From NCBI RefSeq assembly GCF_041596335.1, contig NZ_JBFHIT010000005.1:1-64000 (forward strand): DNA of 64,000 bases, read 5' to 3'. Positions within the stretch are counted from its first letter, which is position 1. The number at the start of each line of letters is the position of its first letter. A program made the translations under genes and the position numbers. This DNA comes from Mangrovibacterium sp041596335. GTDB lineage: Bacteria; Bacteroidota; Bacteroidia; Bacteroidales; Prolixibacteraceae. Shown one piece after another: positions 1 through 7,374 of the stretch. Below the pieces are notes generated by a model. The model searched no databases. It saw nothing but the letters and a program-made list of their open reading frames with translations, and had not been told where the DNA came from.

Positions 1-12
1 GGACAGCTTTTG

Positions 13-85
13 CACGGGAGGAGCGACTCGAACGCCCGACACCTGGTTTTGGAGACCAGTGCTCTACCAACTGAGCTACACCCGT
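13..85 (-). tRNA. tRNA-Trp (anticodon CCA)
   Basis: The minus strand folds as a 73-nt tRNA. The anticodon stem CTGGT/ACCAG encloses the loop CTCCAAA, giving anticodon CCA (Trp). The D arm (TAGCTCAGTTGGTAGAGC) and T loop (TTCGAGT) are canonical. The acceptor stem ACGGGTG/CTCCCGT has one T-T mismatch at pair 6:67. The terminal CCA is not encoded. In many Bacteroidota this tRNA lies just upstream of secE-nusG, which would be off the left edge here (inference). Confidence 0.93.
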
Positions 86-101
86 TTCTTAATTGCGAGT
101 G

Positions 102-132
102 CAAATATAATAATAAGTTCTAAACAACCTAA
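102..132 (-). promoter_or_regulatory. Putative sigma-ABfr promoter for tRNA-Trp
   Basis: Read on the minus strand, 109-102 is TATATTTG, an exact match to the Bacteroidota -7 consensus TAnnTTTG. A TTAG, one mismatch from the -33 TTTG, lies 19 bases upstream at 132-129. The predicted start falls a few bases before the tRNA 5' end at 85, a sensible distance. Confidence 0.5.
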
Positions 133-362
133 AAATATTTTTGAATTGGATCAGTTTTCGAATGCCTGATTACATAAGTTTTTGAAAGTCAATCTATCTT
201 TTGGGATACTTTTTTTTTGAAAATTTTCTGCCGTCTCAGCAGAGCGTCGAGGGATATCGTCAGTGAGCTGAGTTTATTCTTTCCTAAACGTCAATTTGGC
301 TATTTGGACTTGGATCGACGCAACCTGTCGGTTGATGACAGCATTCGTAGTTGAACTGATTC

Positions 363-396
363 AAAAACAAAAAAGCCGAAGCAATTTGCTTCGGCT
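363..396 (-). terminator. Rho-independent terminator after tRNA-Ser
   Basis: On the minus strand a near-perfect 10-bp stem (AGCCGAAGCA / TGCTTCGGCT) with a tiny loop is followed by a T-rich run (the A-run at 363-374 on the plus strand). It lies just past the 3' end of tRNA-Ser, so it most likely ends that transcript and separates it from tRNA-Trp. Confidence 0.8.
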
Positions 397-405
397 CTTG
401 ATCGG

Positions 406-490
406 CGGAGAGAGAGGGATTCGAACCCCCGGATCCGTGAAGATCAACGGTTTTCAAGACCGCCGCATTCGACCACTCTGCCATCTCTCC
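406..490 (-). tRNA. tRNA-Ser (anticodon TGA)
   Basis: An 85-nt class II tRNA on the minus strand. The anticodon loop CTTGAAA gives TGA (Ser). The acceptor stem GGAGAGA/TCTCTCC is fully paired, there is a long variable arm as expected for Ser, and the T loop is TTCGAAT. CCA is not encoded. Short open frames that overlap this locus are not genes. Confidence 0.95.
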
Positions 491-502
491 GTGGATGTGG
501 CG

Positions 503-532
503 CAAAAGTAGAGGAAATTTTCAAACCGCAAA
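503..532 (-). promoter_or_regulatory. Putative sigma-ABfr promoter for tRNA-Ser
   Basis: On the minus strand 510-503 reads TACTTTTG (consensus TAnnTTTG) and 532-529 reads TTTG, with 18 bases between them. The predicted start is about 5-8 bases before the tRNA-Ser 5' end at 490. Both boxes match exactly; only the spacer is one base short of the usual 19-21. Confidence 0.62.
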
Positions 533-764
533 AATTTGAGCAATAAAAAATCAATCATTTTCAAAAAAAAAAAAACTGCAATTGGTTTGCATATTTAAAT
601 CTTATTTTAGAATTTTATGAAACTTAAAATTAAAGCAACTGAAAGTGTTGATTTTACTGAGGTTTTAGAAAATGGGGTTGTATTTTAAGTCCGGTGTTTT
701 AAACTATGTCAATAAGCAAGTAATAATAATCAGTTTATTTTTTAAACCCTAAACATGTTTTCCT

Positions 765-1034
765 ATGAACAAAGCTCAATTAATTGACGCCATTGCGGAA
801 CAGTCCGGTTTGACAAAGGCAGACTCAAAAAAGGCGCTTGACGCATTTGTCGCTGCTACTACCGATGCACTTAAAAATGGCGATCGTGTTGCTCTGATCG
901 GTTTCGGATCATTCTCAGTATCAACACGTAGTGCCAGAACTGGCAGAAATCCACAATCAGGTGCGCCTATCCAGATTCCTGAAAAGAAAGTAGTTAAATT
1001 CAAGCCAGGTGCCGAATTAGACGACGCGATCTAA
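765..1034 (+). CDS. HU-family DNA-binding protein
   Basis: An 89-aa histone-like protein that binds and bends DNA non-specifically as a dimer and helps compact the nucleoid. The whole HU/IHF fold is present: the N-terminal helices (MNKAQLIDAIAEQSGL), the signature GFGSFSVSTR and the arm region RTGRNPQSG with its conserved Arg and the Pro that intercalates in this family, then KKVVKFKPG near the C terminus. Length is typical (about 90 aa). The gene stands alone and is followed by a strong terminator. It could equally be called an IHF-like subunit, but the sequence looks like HU-beta. Confidence 0.95.
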   Translation: MNKAQLIDAIAEQSGLTKADSKKALDAFVAATTDALKNGDRVALIGFGSFSVSTRSARTGRNPQSGAPIQIPEKKVVKFKPGAELDDAI

Positions 1035-1060
1035 GATCTTATTAGATAGAAAGAAATTTG

Positions 1061-1090
1061 AAAGGGAGGCTTTTTTGCTTCCCTTTTTTA
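1061..1090 (+). terminator. Rho-independent terminator after HU gene
   Basis: The stem AAAGGGAGGC / GCTTCCCTTT (10 bp with one G-T pair) with a T-rich loop is followed by TTTTTTA. It lies 27 bases past the HU stop. A TATTTTTG at 1089-1096 resembles a -7 box for the next gene but lacks a well-spaced -33 box. Confidence 0.85.
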
Positions 1091-1121
1091 TTTTTGTGCC
1101 CTAAACAAGTATTTCTGAATC

Positions 1122-1814
1122 ATGGATTACCAATTGATTGATTATCTCTCTGAATTTATTACTCCTGAACGAAACGAACTATTTGAGCGCATACTCGACC
1201 AGCGTACCCGCTACATCTCGATCGTTCTGGAAAATATTTTTCAACCTCAGAATGCGAGTGCAGCTATGCGTTCGGTTGATTGCTTTGGTTTACAGGATGC
1301 TCATGTGATCGAAAATGGAAACATATTTGAGGTCGACCGGGAGGTCGCAATGGGGGCAACCAAATGGCTGAATGTAAAAAAATACAATCAGAAGGAGGAG
1401 AATAGTTTAGATGCCATTCGACACTTGCGCAAGCAGGGCTATCGAATTGTGGCAACAACGCCACATGAAGGCGATACTAATTTGGAAGACTTTGATCTGA
1501 GGAAAGGAAAAGTGGCCTTGTTTTTTGGAACTGAACTGACCGGGATCTCAGAGGTGGTGAAAGAAGAAGCGGACGAGTTTTTGAAAATTCCTATGTATGG
1601 ATTTACGGAAAGCTTTAACATTTCGGTATCGGCTGCCGTTATTCTGCATCATCTCACGTTAAAAATGCGGTCCGACAGCAGTATAAATTGGCAGTTGACA
1701 AAAGAGGAAAGAGCTGAAATAAAATTGTGTTGGTTACGACGAACAATTAAATCGTCTGATTTGATTGAAGAAAAATACCATATGCGCAAGGATACTAATT
1801 CGGAAAAGCCATAG
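1122..1814 (+). CDS. SpoU/TrmH-family RNA 2'-O-methyltransferase (TrmH-like)
   Basis: A 230-aa SPOUT-class methyltransferase that transfers a methyl group from SAM to a ribose 2'-OH. The best guess is Gm18 of tRNA (TrmH). The three SpoU motifs are visible: motif 1 NASAAMRSVDCFG (about residue 44) with the catalytic Arg, motif 2 ALFFGTELTGIS (about 133), and motif 3 ESFNISVSAAVIL (about 167) forming the SAM-binding knot. The C-terminal tail with WLRR is typical of TrmH. There is no N-terminal ribose-binding extension of the RlmB kind, which favours tRNA over 23S rRNA. It is probably cytosolic and monocistronic. Confidence 0.85.
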   Translation: MDYQLIDYLSEFITPERNELFERILDQRTRYISIVLENIFQPQNASAAMRSVDCFGLQDAHVIENGNIFEVDREVAMGATKWLNVKKYNQKEENSLDAIRHLRKQGYRIVATTPHEGDTNLEDFDLRKGKVALFFGTELTGISEVVKEEADEFLKIPMYGFTESFNISVSAAVILHHLTLKMRSDSSINWQLTKEERAEIKLCWLRRTIKSSDLIEEKYHMRKDTNSEKP

Positions 1815-1891
1815 CTTTGAAAAAAATTCTTCAGGCATTTGATGAATGGATTTAATGCAATGGATGAGTCTGAAATTGTAAAACATGAAGG

Positions 1892-3835
1892 ATGGAAAAA
1901 ATAAATGTGTTTGTTGAGAAGTTCGCCGATATAAAAATATTACGATACGAGCTGCCTGGCTTCGAAAAGCTTAGTTTACAGCAGAAACAGTATATTTATT
2001 ACTTAAGCGAGGCTGCTCTCTGTGGCCGCGATATTTTGTTTGATCAAAATAACCGCTGGAATCTCAAAATCAGGAGCCTGCTCGAGATAATCTACCGGAC
2101 TTACAGCGGTAGTCGGCGAGCCGAGAGTTTTCAGGCGTTTCACCTCTACCTGAAACAGGTTTGGTTTGGCAACGGCATTCATCATCACTATTCAACAGAG
2201 AAATTCATTCCGAAACTCTCTCGTCAGGAGTTTGTAACGTTGTTGCAGCAGTCTGATGGCGAACAGTTCGCTTTTCAGGCTGAATTGGAGTCTATTTTAG
2301 ATGTTATTTTCGACCCGGAGCTCGAAGCCAAGGCGATTAGCCTGGATAGCAGCAAGGATCTTTTAAAGGCCTCAGCAATGAATTATTATCAGAATGTGAC
2401 GCAGGCCGAGGCTGAAGCTTTTTACGAATCGATGCGCAAAAGCTACGGAGCCCATGCGCCTTCGTTTGGATTGAATTCAACCTTAGTGAAACAAAACAAT
2501 GAACTAAAAGAAGAGGTTTGGTGTAGTCGCGGAAAATACGGAAAGGCGATCAGGCAAATTATTTATTGGCTTGGTAAAGCGATTGAGTTTGCTGAGAATG
2601 AGTTGCAAAAAGAAGTAATTCAGAAGCTGATAGCCTATTATGAAACCGGTGACCTGAAACTTTTTGACGCCTATAGTATTGCCTGGACAAATGAAAATGA
2701 AGGGTTGGTTGATTTCGTGAATGGTTTTATAGAAATCTACGGCGATCCGCTGGGGATAAAAGCCAGCTGGGAGTCTATCGTCAATTACAAGGATCTGGAA
2801 GGAACTAAGCGGGCGCTCATTTTATCCGAAAATGCCGGCTGGTTTGAAGCGAACTCGCCAGTTGATTCTCAATACAAAAAAGCGGAGGTGAAAGGGGTGA
2901 GTGCCAAAGTTATTCACGTGGCGATGTTGGGAGGCGATTGCTACCCGGCTACTCCAATCGGCATCAATTTGCCAAATTCGGAATGGATCAGAGAAGAGTT
3001 TGGATCCAAGTCGGTGACTATTGAAAATATTACCCAGGCTTATTTTAACGATTCGCTCGGGAACGGGATGCTCGAGGAGTTTGCAGCGTCTGAAGCTGAA
3101 ATTGCAAGAGCTCGTGAGTTTGGCCGGCTGGCGGGTAATTTGCATACCGACTTGCATGAGTGTTTGGGGCACGGATCAGGAAAAATGAAACCGGGTGTGA
3201 AGCCGGAAGATCTGAAGAATTACTATTCGACTATGGAAGAGACGCGCGCTGATTTGTTTGCGCTCTATTATATTACCGATGAAAAATTACTCCAACTGGG
3301 TATAGTCCCTTCTCACGAAACAGGTATGGCCGAATACGATGCATACCTTCGAAACGGGTTAATTACTCAGCTTACCCGGATTGAAGCTGGTAAAGATCTC
3401 GAAGAATCGCACATGCGAAACCGGCAATTGATTGCGAAATGGGCGTTTGAACATGGGAAAGCCGAAAATGTGGTTGAATTTGTTCGAAGGGAAGGAAAGA
3501 CTTTTGTTCAAATTAATGACTATGAGAAACTCCGGCAGCTGTTTGGGATGTTGCTGAAGGAAGTTCAGCGAATTAAATCGGAGGGCGATTTTGAATCGGC
3601 TAAAACTTTGGTAGAGCGTTACGCTGTGAGGGTTGATCAGGATTTGCATGCTGAAGTTTTGGAGCGATTTAGAAAGTTGAACATCGCGCCTTATGCCGGC
3701 TTTCTGAACCCAGAGCTCAAGTTGGTTACCGATGACTCGGGGAAGGTGGTTGATGTGGCGGTTGAGTACCAGTCGGATTATACGCAGCAAATGCTTAAAT
3801 ACAGCGAAGAATACGGATTCATGCTGGAAAGTTAG
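1892..3835 (+). CDS. Dipeptidyl peptidase III (peptidase family M49)
   Basis: A 647-aa zinc metallopeptidase that removes dipeptides from the N terminus of oligopeptides. The zinc site reads HECLGH at residues 422-427, the variant found in Bacteroides M49 enzymes in place of the eukaryotic HELLGH. The second motif is EETRAD from residue 449, supplying the third zinc ligand. No signal peptide is visible, so it should act in the cytoplasm on imported peptides. Length is close to that of known bacterial family members. It is followed by a strong terminator and has no functional partner nearby. Confidence 0.92.
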   Translation: MEKINVFVEKFADIKILRYELPGFEKLSLQQKQYIYYLSEAALCGRDILFDQNNRWNLKIRSLLEIIYRTYSGSRRAESFQAFHLYLKQVWFGNGIHHHYSTEKFIPKLSRQEFVTLLQQSDGEQFAFQAELESILDVIFDPELEAKAISLDSSKDLLKASAMNYYQNVTQAEAEAFYESMRKSYGAHAPSFGLNSTLVKQNNELKEEVWCSRGKYGKAIRQIIYWLGKAIEFAENELQKEVIQKLIAYYETGDLKLFDAYSIAWTNENEGLVDFVNGFIEIYGDPLGIKASWESIVNYKDLEGTKRALILSENAGWFEANSPVDSQYKKAEVKGVSAKVIHVAMLGGDCYPATPIGINLPNSEWIREEFGSKSVTIENITQAYFNDSLGNGMLEEFAASEAEIARAREFGRLAGNLHTDLHECLGHGSGKMKPGVKPEDLKNYYSTMEETRADLFALYYITDEKLLQLGIVPSHETGMAEYDAYLRNGLITQLTRIEAGKDLEESHMRNRQLIAKWAFEHGKAENVVEFVRREGKTFVQINDYEKLRQLFGMLLKEVQRIKSEGDFESAKTLVERYAVRVDQDLHAEVLERFRKLNIAPYAGFLNPELKLVTDDSGKVVDVAVEYQSDYTQQMLKYSEEYGFMLES

Positions 3836-3863
3836 TTTGAAACGAGCTGTTTCAGATTTCGGG

Positions 3864-3908
3864 CAGGTTGATTGTTGTTCCAATGAATGATAATCAACCT
3901 GTTTTTTT
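3864..3908 (+). terminator. Rho-independent terminator after dipeptidyl peptidase III gene
   Basis: A perfect 10-bp stem (CAGGTTGATT / AATCAACCTG) is followed by a run of seven Ts at 3902-3908. It separates the peptidase gene from the convergent histidine kinase gene. The remaining 130 bases up to the kinase stop hold nothing recognisable. Confidence 0.9.
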
Positions 3909-4042
3909 ATGTCCGATGTGAAGGGCTCAATTTGATTGATCGCAAATCTGGCGTTGACCATTCGTAGATTCCACAAATTCTTCACCAGTGGTGGGGCGCT
4001 CTTGTTGTTGAGTCGAGCCATGCCGTTTCTTTGTGGAATGGG

Positions 4043-6139
4043 CTACATCGGGGAGCTCATGGAAGCAGCTGCTTGTGGTGCTGTTAATTCCTCTAATTCG
4101 GCCGAGTAGGTTGGTAGCGTGAAGCAGAAGGTGCTCCCATGGCCTTCGGTGCTTTCCACTTCTATAGTTCCGTTCAGGGTATCGCAAAACTCCCTGCAAA
4201 CCGACAAGCCCAGCCCGCTGCTTTTTTCGCCGTCGGTGCCGTAACGCACATCTTCCTTGCTCACGTTAAAGAGGCGGCTTTGGCGGTCGGGGCTGATTCC
4301 CATCCCGGTATCCTTGATCGAAATCCGGGTGTCTTTGCCTTCGCAGCTAAAGCTGATGGTAACCGAACCTTCTTTAGGCGTGAATTTTAACGCATTGTTA
4401 ACCAGATTGCGGCAGATGGTGTGTACCATGTCCCGGTCGGCCCAAAGAAGGCATTCGTTTTTGTCCTGCAGGCTAAGCTTAATTTGTTTACGTTCAGCAA
4501 CCGGCAAGTACAGCTGGTAGCACTGGTTCAATATTTCGTTCAGGCTGATCGGTTCTATACGTGGTTTCAGATCGCCCGACTGGCTGCGGGCCCAGTTCAA
4601 CAGATTGTCCGTCAGTTCGAGTACCTGTTCGTTTTTGCGATCCATTTCCTTGGCCATCCGGGTAATTGCATCGTAGCGGCCGTCCTTCAGGTAGAAATTC
4701 AACAGGCGAACAAAGTTGGAAACCGAGACCAGCGGACTGCGCAGGTCGTGGGCAATGATGCCGAACAATTTATTTTGGGTGTTCACGGCCTTTTGTAATT
4801 GGATATTCTGGCTCGTGATCTGTTCCTTTTGTTTAAAAATGAGCTGGCTTTGCTGTTTCAACTGAACATTCACCTTGCTTAAATAAATCATGAAATACGA
4901 TACAACTCCTACGATAAAAACCAGCAAGCCGATGATAACCAACATGAACTTTTTATGTTGCCGTTCGAGAAGTAATTCTTCGGCTTTCAGCAAGTTTTCC
5001 TTGCCGAGAAGCTCAATTTTGGCGTTTTTCTTTTCCGTCTCGTATTTTTTCTCCAGTTCCAGTAATTGGGTGGCGAGGTTCTCCTGGTATAGGCTGTCTT
5101 TATATGTCGTCCATGTTTTTAGGTAATCCAATGCTTTTTCGTACTTGCCGGTGTCTGATGTTGCTTTTGCCCAAACCCAATAATTGCCGGCTAAGCTTTT
5201 ATAGTTTGCCAGAATCGATTTAGGGTTTTCAATCTCCTTGGCTATTTCGAGTGCCGTAAAGTAATAGTTCTCTGCAAGAGAATAGTTGCGAAGACGAAAC
5301 TGGATTGCTCCCATCAGCCTGTTGCTTAATTCGATGAAGTATTTATTGCCGATGACAGAATAAGAAGCTAATGCTTTTTCTACGTACTCAATTGATAGAC
5401 TATATTTCTTTTGGAGGTAGAAAAGGTTCCCCATATTGTAGGTAATCAAAGCCAAATTTGCCGGGTCGTCAATTTTTTGAATCTCCTGGTAGGCTTTTAA
5501 ATATAGTTCTTCCGATTTATCGTACTCTTTCATTTCTAGATAAACATTCCCGGTGTTCATGTAAACCAGAAATTTTTCCTTATCAGTGAGTTGGGATCCG
5601 TATTCGTTTGCCAGTTGACCGTAATATTTTAAAGCTGAAGAATAGTCCTTCATTTTTTTGTGCGCTTGCCCTAAAATATTCAGCAAATTGAAATGGAGAT
5701 CGAACGGTGTTGAGTTAGTCAGCAGCTTTTGGGCTTCGAGTAAATGTTTGATGGCTTGTTCGAATTCGTAATTGTCGGAATAGACTGAGCCAATTGTTGT
5801 TAAAGCTTTTATTTGGTAGAGCGTATCCCGGTTTTGAGTGATGTCGAGGTAGGTGCTTTGAAGCACTAAAAGTGCACTGTCTTTTAGACCTAAATCGGCG
5901 TAAGTGCTTCCTGTCTTGAGCTTTGCGTCCCAATAGAGGTTTTGAAAACCGGATTCAGATGTTTCGTCTGCAATTTGTTTGTAAAGCACTAATGCACTGT
6001 CGAGTTTGACCTTGAATACCATTTTGGCTTGCTCCAGCCTAGATTGGTAATAGGCGGTATCCCGGATGCTCTGTGCTTCCGCAGCGAAAGTCAATTGTAG
6101 ACAAAGTAAGATGAGTGGCACTTGAAAAAATCTGAACAT
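4043..6139 (-). CDS. TPR-containing sensor histidine kinase
   Basis: A two-component sensor kinase. I use the start at 6139, because MFRFFQVPLILLCLQ then gives a clean signal peptide ending near AEAQS; an in-frame ATG at 6181 would put 14 polar residues in front. Order of parts: signal peptide, a periplasmic array of about six or more TPR-like repeats (residues 35-350), coiled coil, one membrane helix (about 396-420), coiled coil, HisKA domain with phospho-acceptor His in AHDLRSP (about His464), and HATPase with N box NLVNNALKF, G1 DTGMGI and G2 SSGLGLS. No receiver or DNA-binding domain is fused and no response regulator is adjacent, so it is an orphan whose partner is elsewhere. A 39-codon ORF lies immediately upstream on the same strand. 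The ligand is unknown. Confidence 0.88.
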   Translation of the reverse strand: MFRFFQVPLILLCLQLTFAAEAQSIRDTAYYQSRLEQAKMVFKVKLDSALVLYKQIADETSESGFQNLYWDAKLKTGSTYADLGLKDSALLVLQSTYLDITQNRDTLYQIKALTTIGSVYSDNYEFEQAIKHLLEAQKLLTNSTPFDLHFNLLNILGQAHKKMKDYSSALKYYGQLANEYGSQLTDKEKFLVYMNTGNVYLEMKEYDKSEELYLKAYQEIQKIDDPANLALITYNMGNLFYLQKKYSLSIEYVEKALASYSVIGNKYFIELSNRLMGAIQFRLRNYSLAENYYFTALEIAKEIENPKSILANYKSLAGNYWVWAKATSDTGKYEKALDYLKTWTTYKDSLYQENLATQLLELEKKYETEKKNAKIELLGKENLLKAEELLLERQHKKFMLVIIGLLVFIVGVVSYFMIYLSKVNVQLKQQSQLIFKQKEQITSQNIQLQKAVNTQNKLFGIIAHDLRSPLVSVSNFVRLLNFYLKDGRYDAITRMAKEMDRKNEQVLELTDNLLNWARSQSGDLKPRIEPISLNEILNQCYQLYLPVAERKQIKLSLQDKNECLLWADRDMVHTICRNLVNNALKFTPKEGSVTISFSCEGKDTRISIKDTGMGISPDRQSRLFNVSKEDVRYGTDGEKSSGLGLSVCREFCDTLNGTIEVESTEGHGSTFCFTLPTYSAELEELTAPQAAASMSSPM

Positions 6140-6258
6140 TGGAGCTGTGGGCTGAAGTTGTTTTGGAAGGTGAATATACAAAAAACTCCGAAGTTCGTTT
6201 CTGAAAGGTGATTAAAACAAGAAGGAGTTCGCATACTCCCTCTTGTTGATTGGTTTTT

Positions 6259-6378
6259 CTAATCTTTACCGTCACCGGTATCTGTGTCCGGATCAACGGC
6301 ATCGTCCTCGTCAGGCGACGGAGCGATGGTTTTGATTTGCGCCAGAGCTACCCGGTTGGATTTTCTCGATTGAATCAT
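6259..6378 (-). CDS. Small acidic ORF upstream of the histidine kinase (39 aa, hypothetical)
   Basis: A possible 39-aa peptide. It starts MIQSRKSNRVALAQIKTI, a basic and amphipathic half, and ends in a very acidic half (DEDDAVDPDTDTGDGKD). The start lies 9 bases after an A-rich stretch (TTTTAAAAC), the usual Bacteroidota type of translation start region. It is co-oriented with the TPR histidine kinase, 119 bases upstream of that gene's chosen start. There is no signal peptide, Cys pair or known domain. It could be a co-transcribed leader, a secreted or modified signal peptide sensed by the kinase, or chance. The two-part charge pattern is suggestive of a leader/core layout, but no maturation enzyme is nearby. 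Confidence 0.4.
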   Translation of the reverse strand: MIQSRKSNRVALAQIKTIAPSPDEDDAVDPDTDTGDGKD

Positions 6379-6482
6379 GTGTTGTTCGTTTTAAAAGGTG
6401 AATAAATCAATTGTTACGCCTTGGTTTTTGCAGCGATCCATCCCTGTTAGAACGGTTCCTTCTGTTTACCAGAGCATTGTAA

Positions 6483-6536
6483 TTCATTAAAGGTAAAGTG
6501 AATTCATTAAACTTAAGCACATTTTTGTTCATTAAA
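6483..6536. repeat. Three direct TTCATTAAA repeats in the divergent intergenic region
   Basis: TTCATTAAA occurs at 6483-6491, 6503-6511 and 6528-6536, that is 20 and 25 bases apart; the first two copies share a longer AATTCATTAAA. They sit between the minus-strand small ORF/histidine kinase and the plus-strand lipoprotein gene, so they could be operator half-sites. In an AT-rich gap chance is a real alternative. The rest of 6379-6758 shows no gene, hairpin terminator or consensus promoter. Confidence 0.35.
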
Positions 6537-6758
6537 TTTCAACGGCGACTCGCCGGTGTTTTTCAAATGGCAGTGCGGCGATGAATTGTTTCAATTTTTT
6601 AAGGCTAGTGGTTCAATTTAAATCTGTAATTTTAAACAATCCGGACTGAACTCCGGTCGTCGAATTGAAACCATCGTTTTAGCTATTCAGTTCGATAATC
6701 CAATTGCGAGTTGGTTGCAGATATTTGTCGAATTTCCGAACGAAAACCTTGAAATACA

Positions 6759-7373
6759 ATGAAAAACCTTCCAGAGTATTTAGTCATTTCGCTGTGTTTT
6801 CTTGCAGTATCCTGTCTGGTCATTTCCGTTCATCCGCTGTATACGAAACAGGATTTGTTCGCCAATGATTTGTTGTTGGGGCACTGGGTCGATCAGGATA
6901 CGACCACTTGGCAGTTTGAATACAGTTACAAAGGAGAAGAAATTCCGGAAAATATAGATAGCACGGCCTATGTGCTACGTTTTCGGGAGAAAGGGAAAAC
7001 CGATTTCTCGTCTTCCGAATTTAAAGTACACCCTGTAAAATTGGGTGGCGTTTATTTCCTTGACTTTTTCCTCGAAGAAAACGAACCGGATTCTGAGGAT
7101 GGACCCGATCTGTTCGATCTGCATCTTTTCCCGGTGCATAGTTTTGCCCGCCTCGATATGGATGCGGACGGAGCCACAATTCGCTGGTTTGATCCCGACT
7201 GGCTCAGGGAGTTAGCCGAAAGCGACCGGTTGGAGCTTAACTACGAACTTGAGGATGGCACTTACCTGCTTACCGCTCCTACCGATCAGTTGCAGGATTT
7301 TGTGGTGAAATACGTCCGCGAAGAGGCTGCTTTCGAAGATGGAGTGACATCCATATTGAAGCGATCAGAGTAG
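6759..7373 (+). CDS. Hypothetical lipoprotein
   Basis: A 204-aa protein I do not recognise. The N terminus is a lipoprotein signal (hydrophobic stretch, lipobox LAVSC with Cys19), so it should be anchored in the outer or inner membrane facing the periplasm. The mature part is acidic and predicted rich in beta strands, with the segment GHWVDQDTTTWQFEY near residue 42 recalling small lipocalin-like or META-type lipoproteins; that likeness is only impressionistic. Its stop lies one base from the stop of the convergent aminotransferase gene with no terminator between, so the two transcripts probably overlap. Confidence 0.75.
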   Translation: MKNLPEYLVISLCFLAVSCLVISVHPLYTKQDLFANDLLLGHWVDQDTTTWQFEYSYKGEEIPENIDSTAYVLRFREKGKTDFSSSEFKVHPVKLGGVYFLDFFLEENEPDSEDGPDLFDLHLFPVHSFARLDMDADGATIRWFDPDWLRELAESDRLELNYELEDGTYLLTAPTDQLQDFVVKYVREEAAFEDGVTSILKRSE

Positions 7374-7374
7374 G

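Noticed and set aside
296..511. Overlapping open frames on both strands near the left edge
   Set aside because: They run through tRNA-Ser (406-490) and its terminator; the translated text is tRNA sequence, not protein.
617..688. 23-codon ORF (MKLKIKATESVDFTEV...) upstream of the HU gene
   Set aside because: It is too short to judge, lacks a good promoter and start region, and has no recognisable partner. It could be a leader or remnant, but nothing in the sequence supports it over chance.
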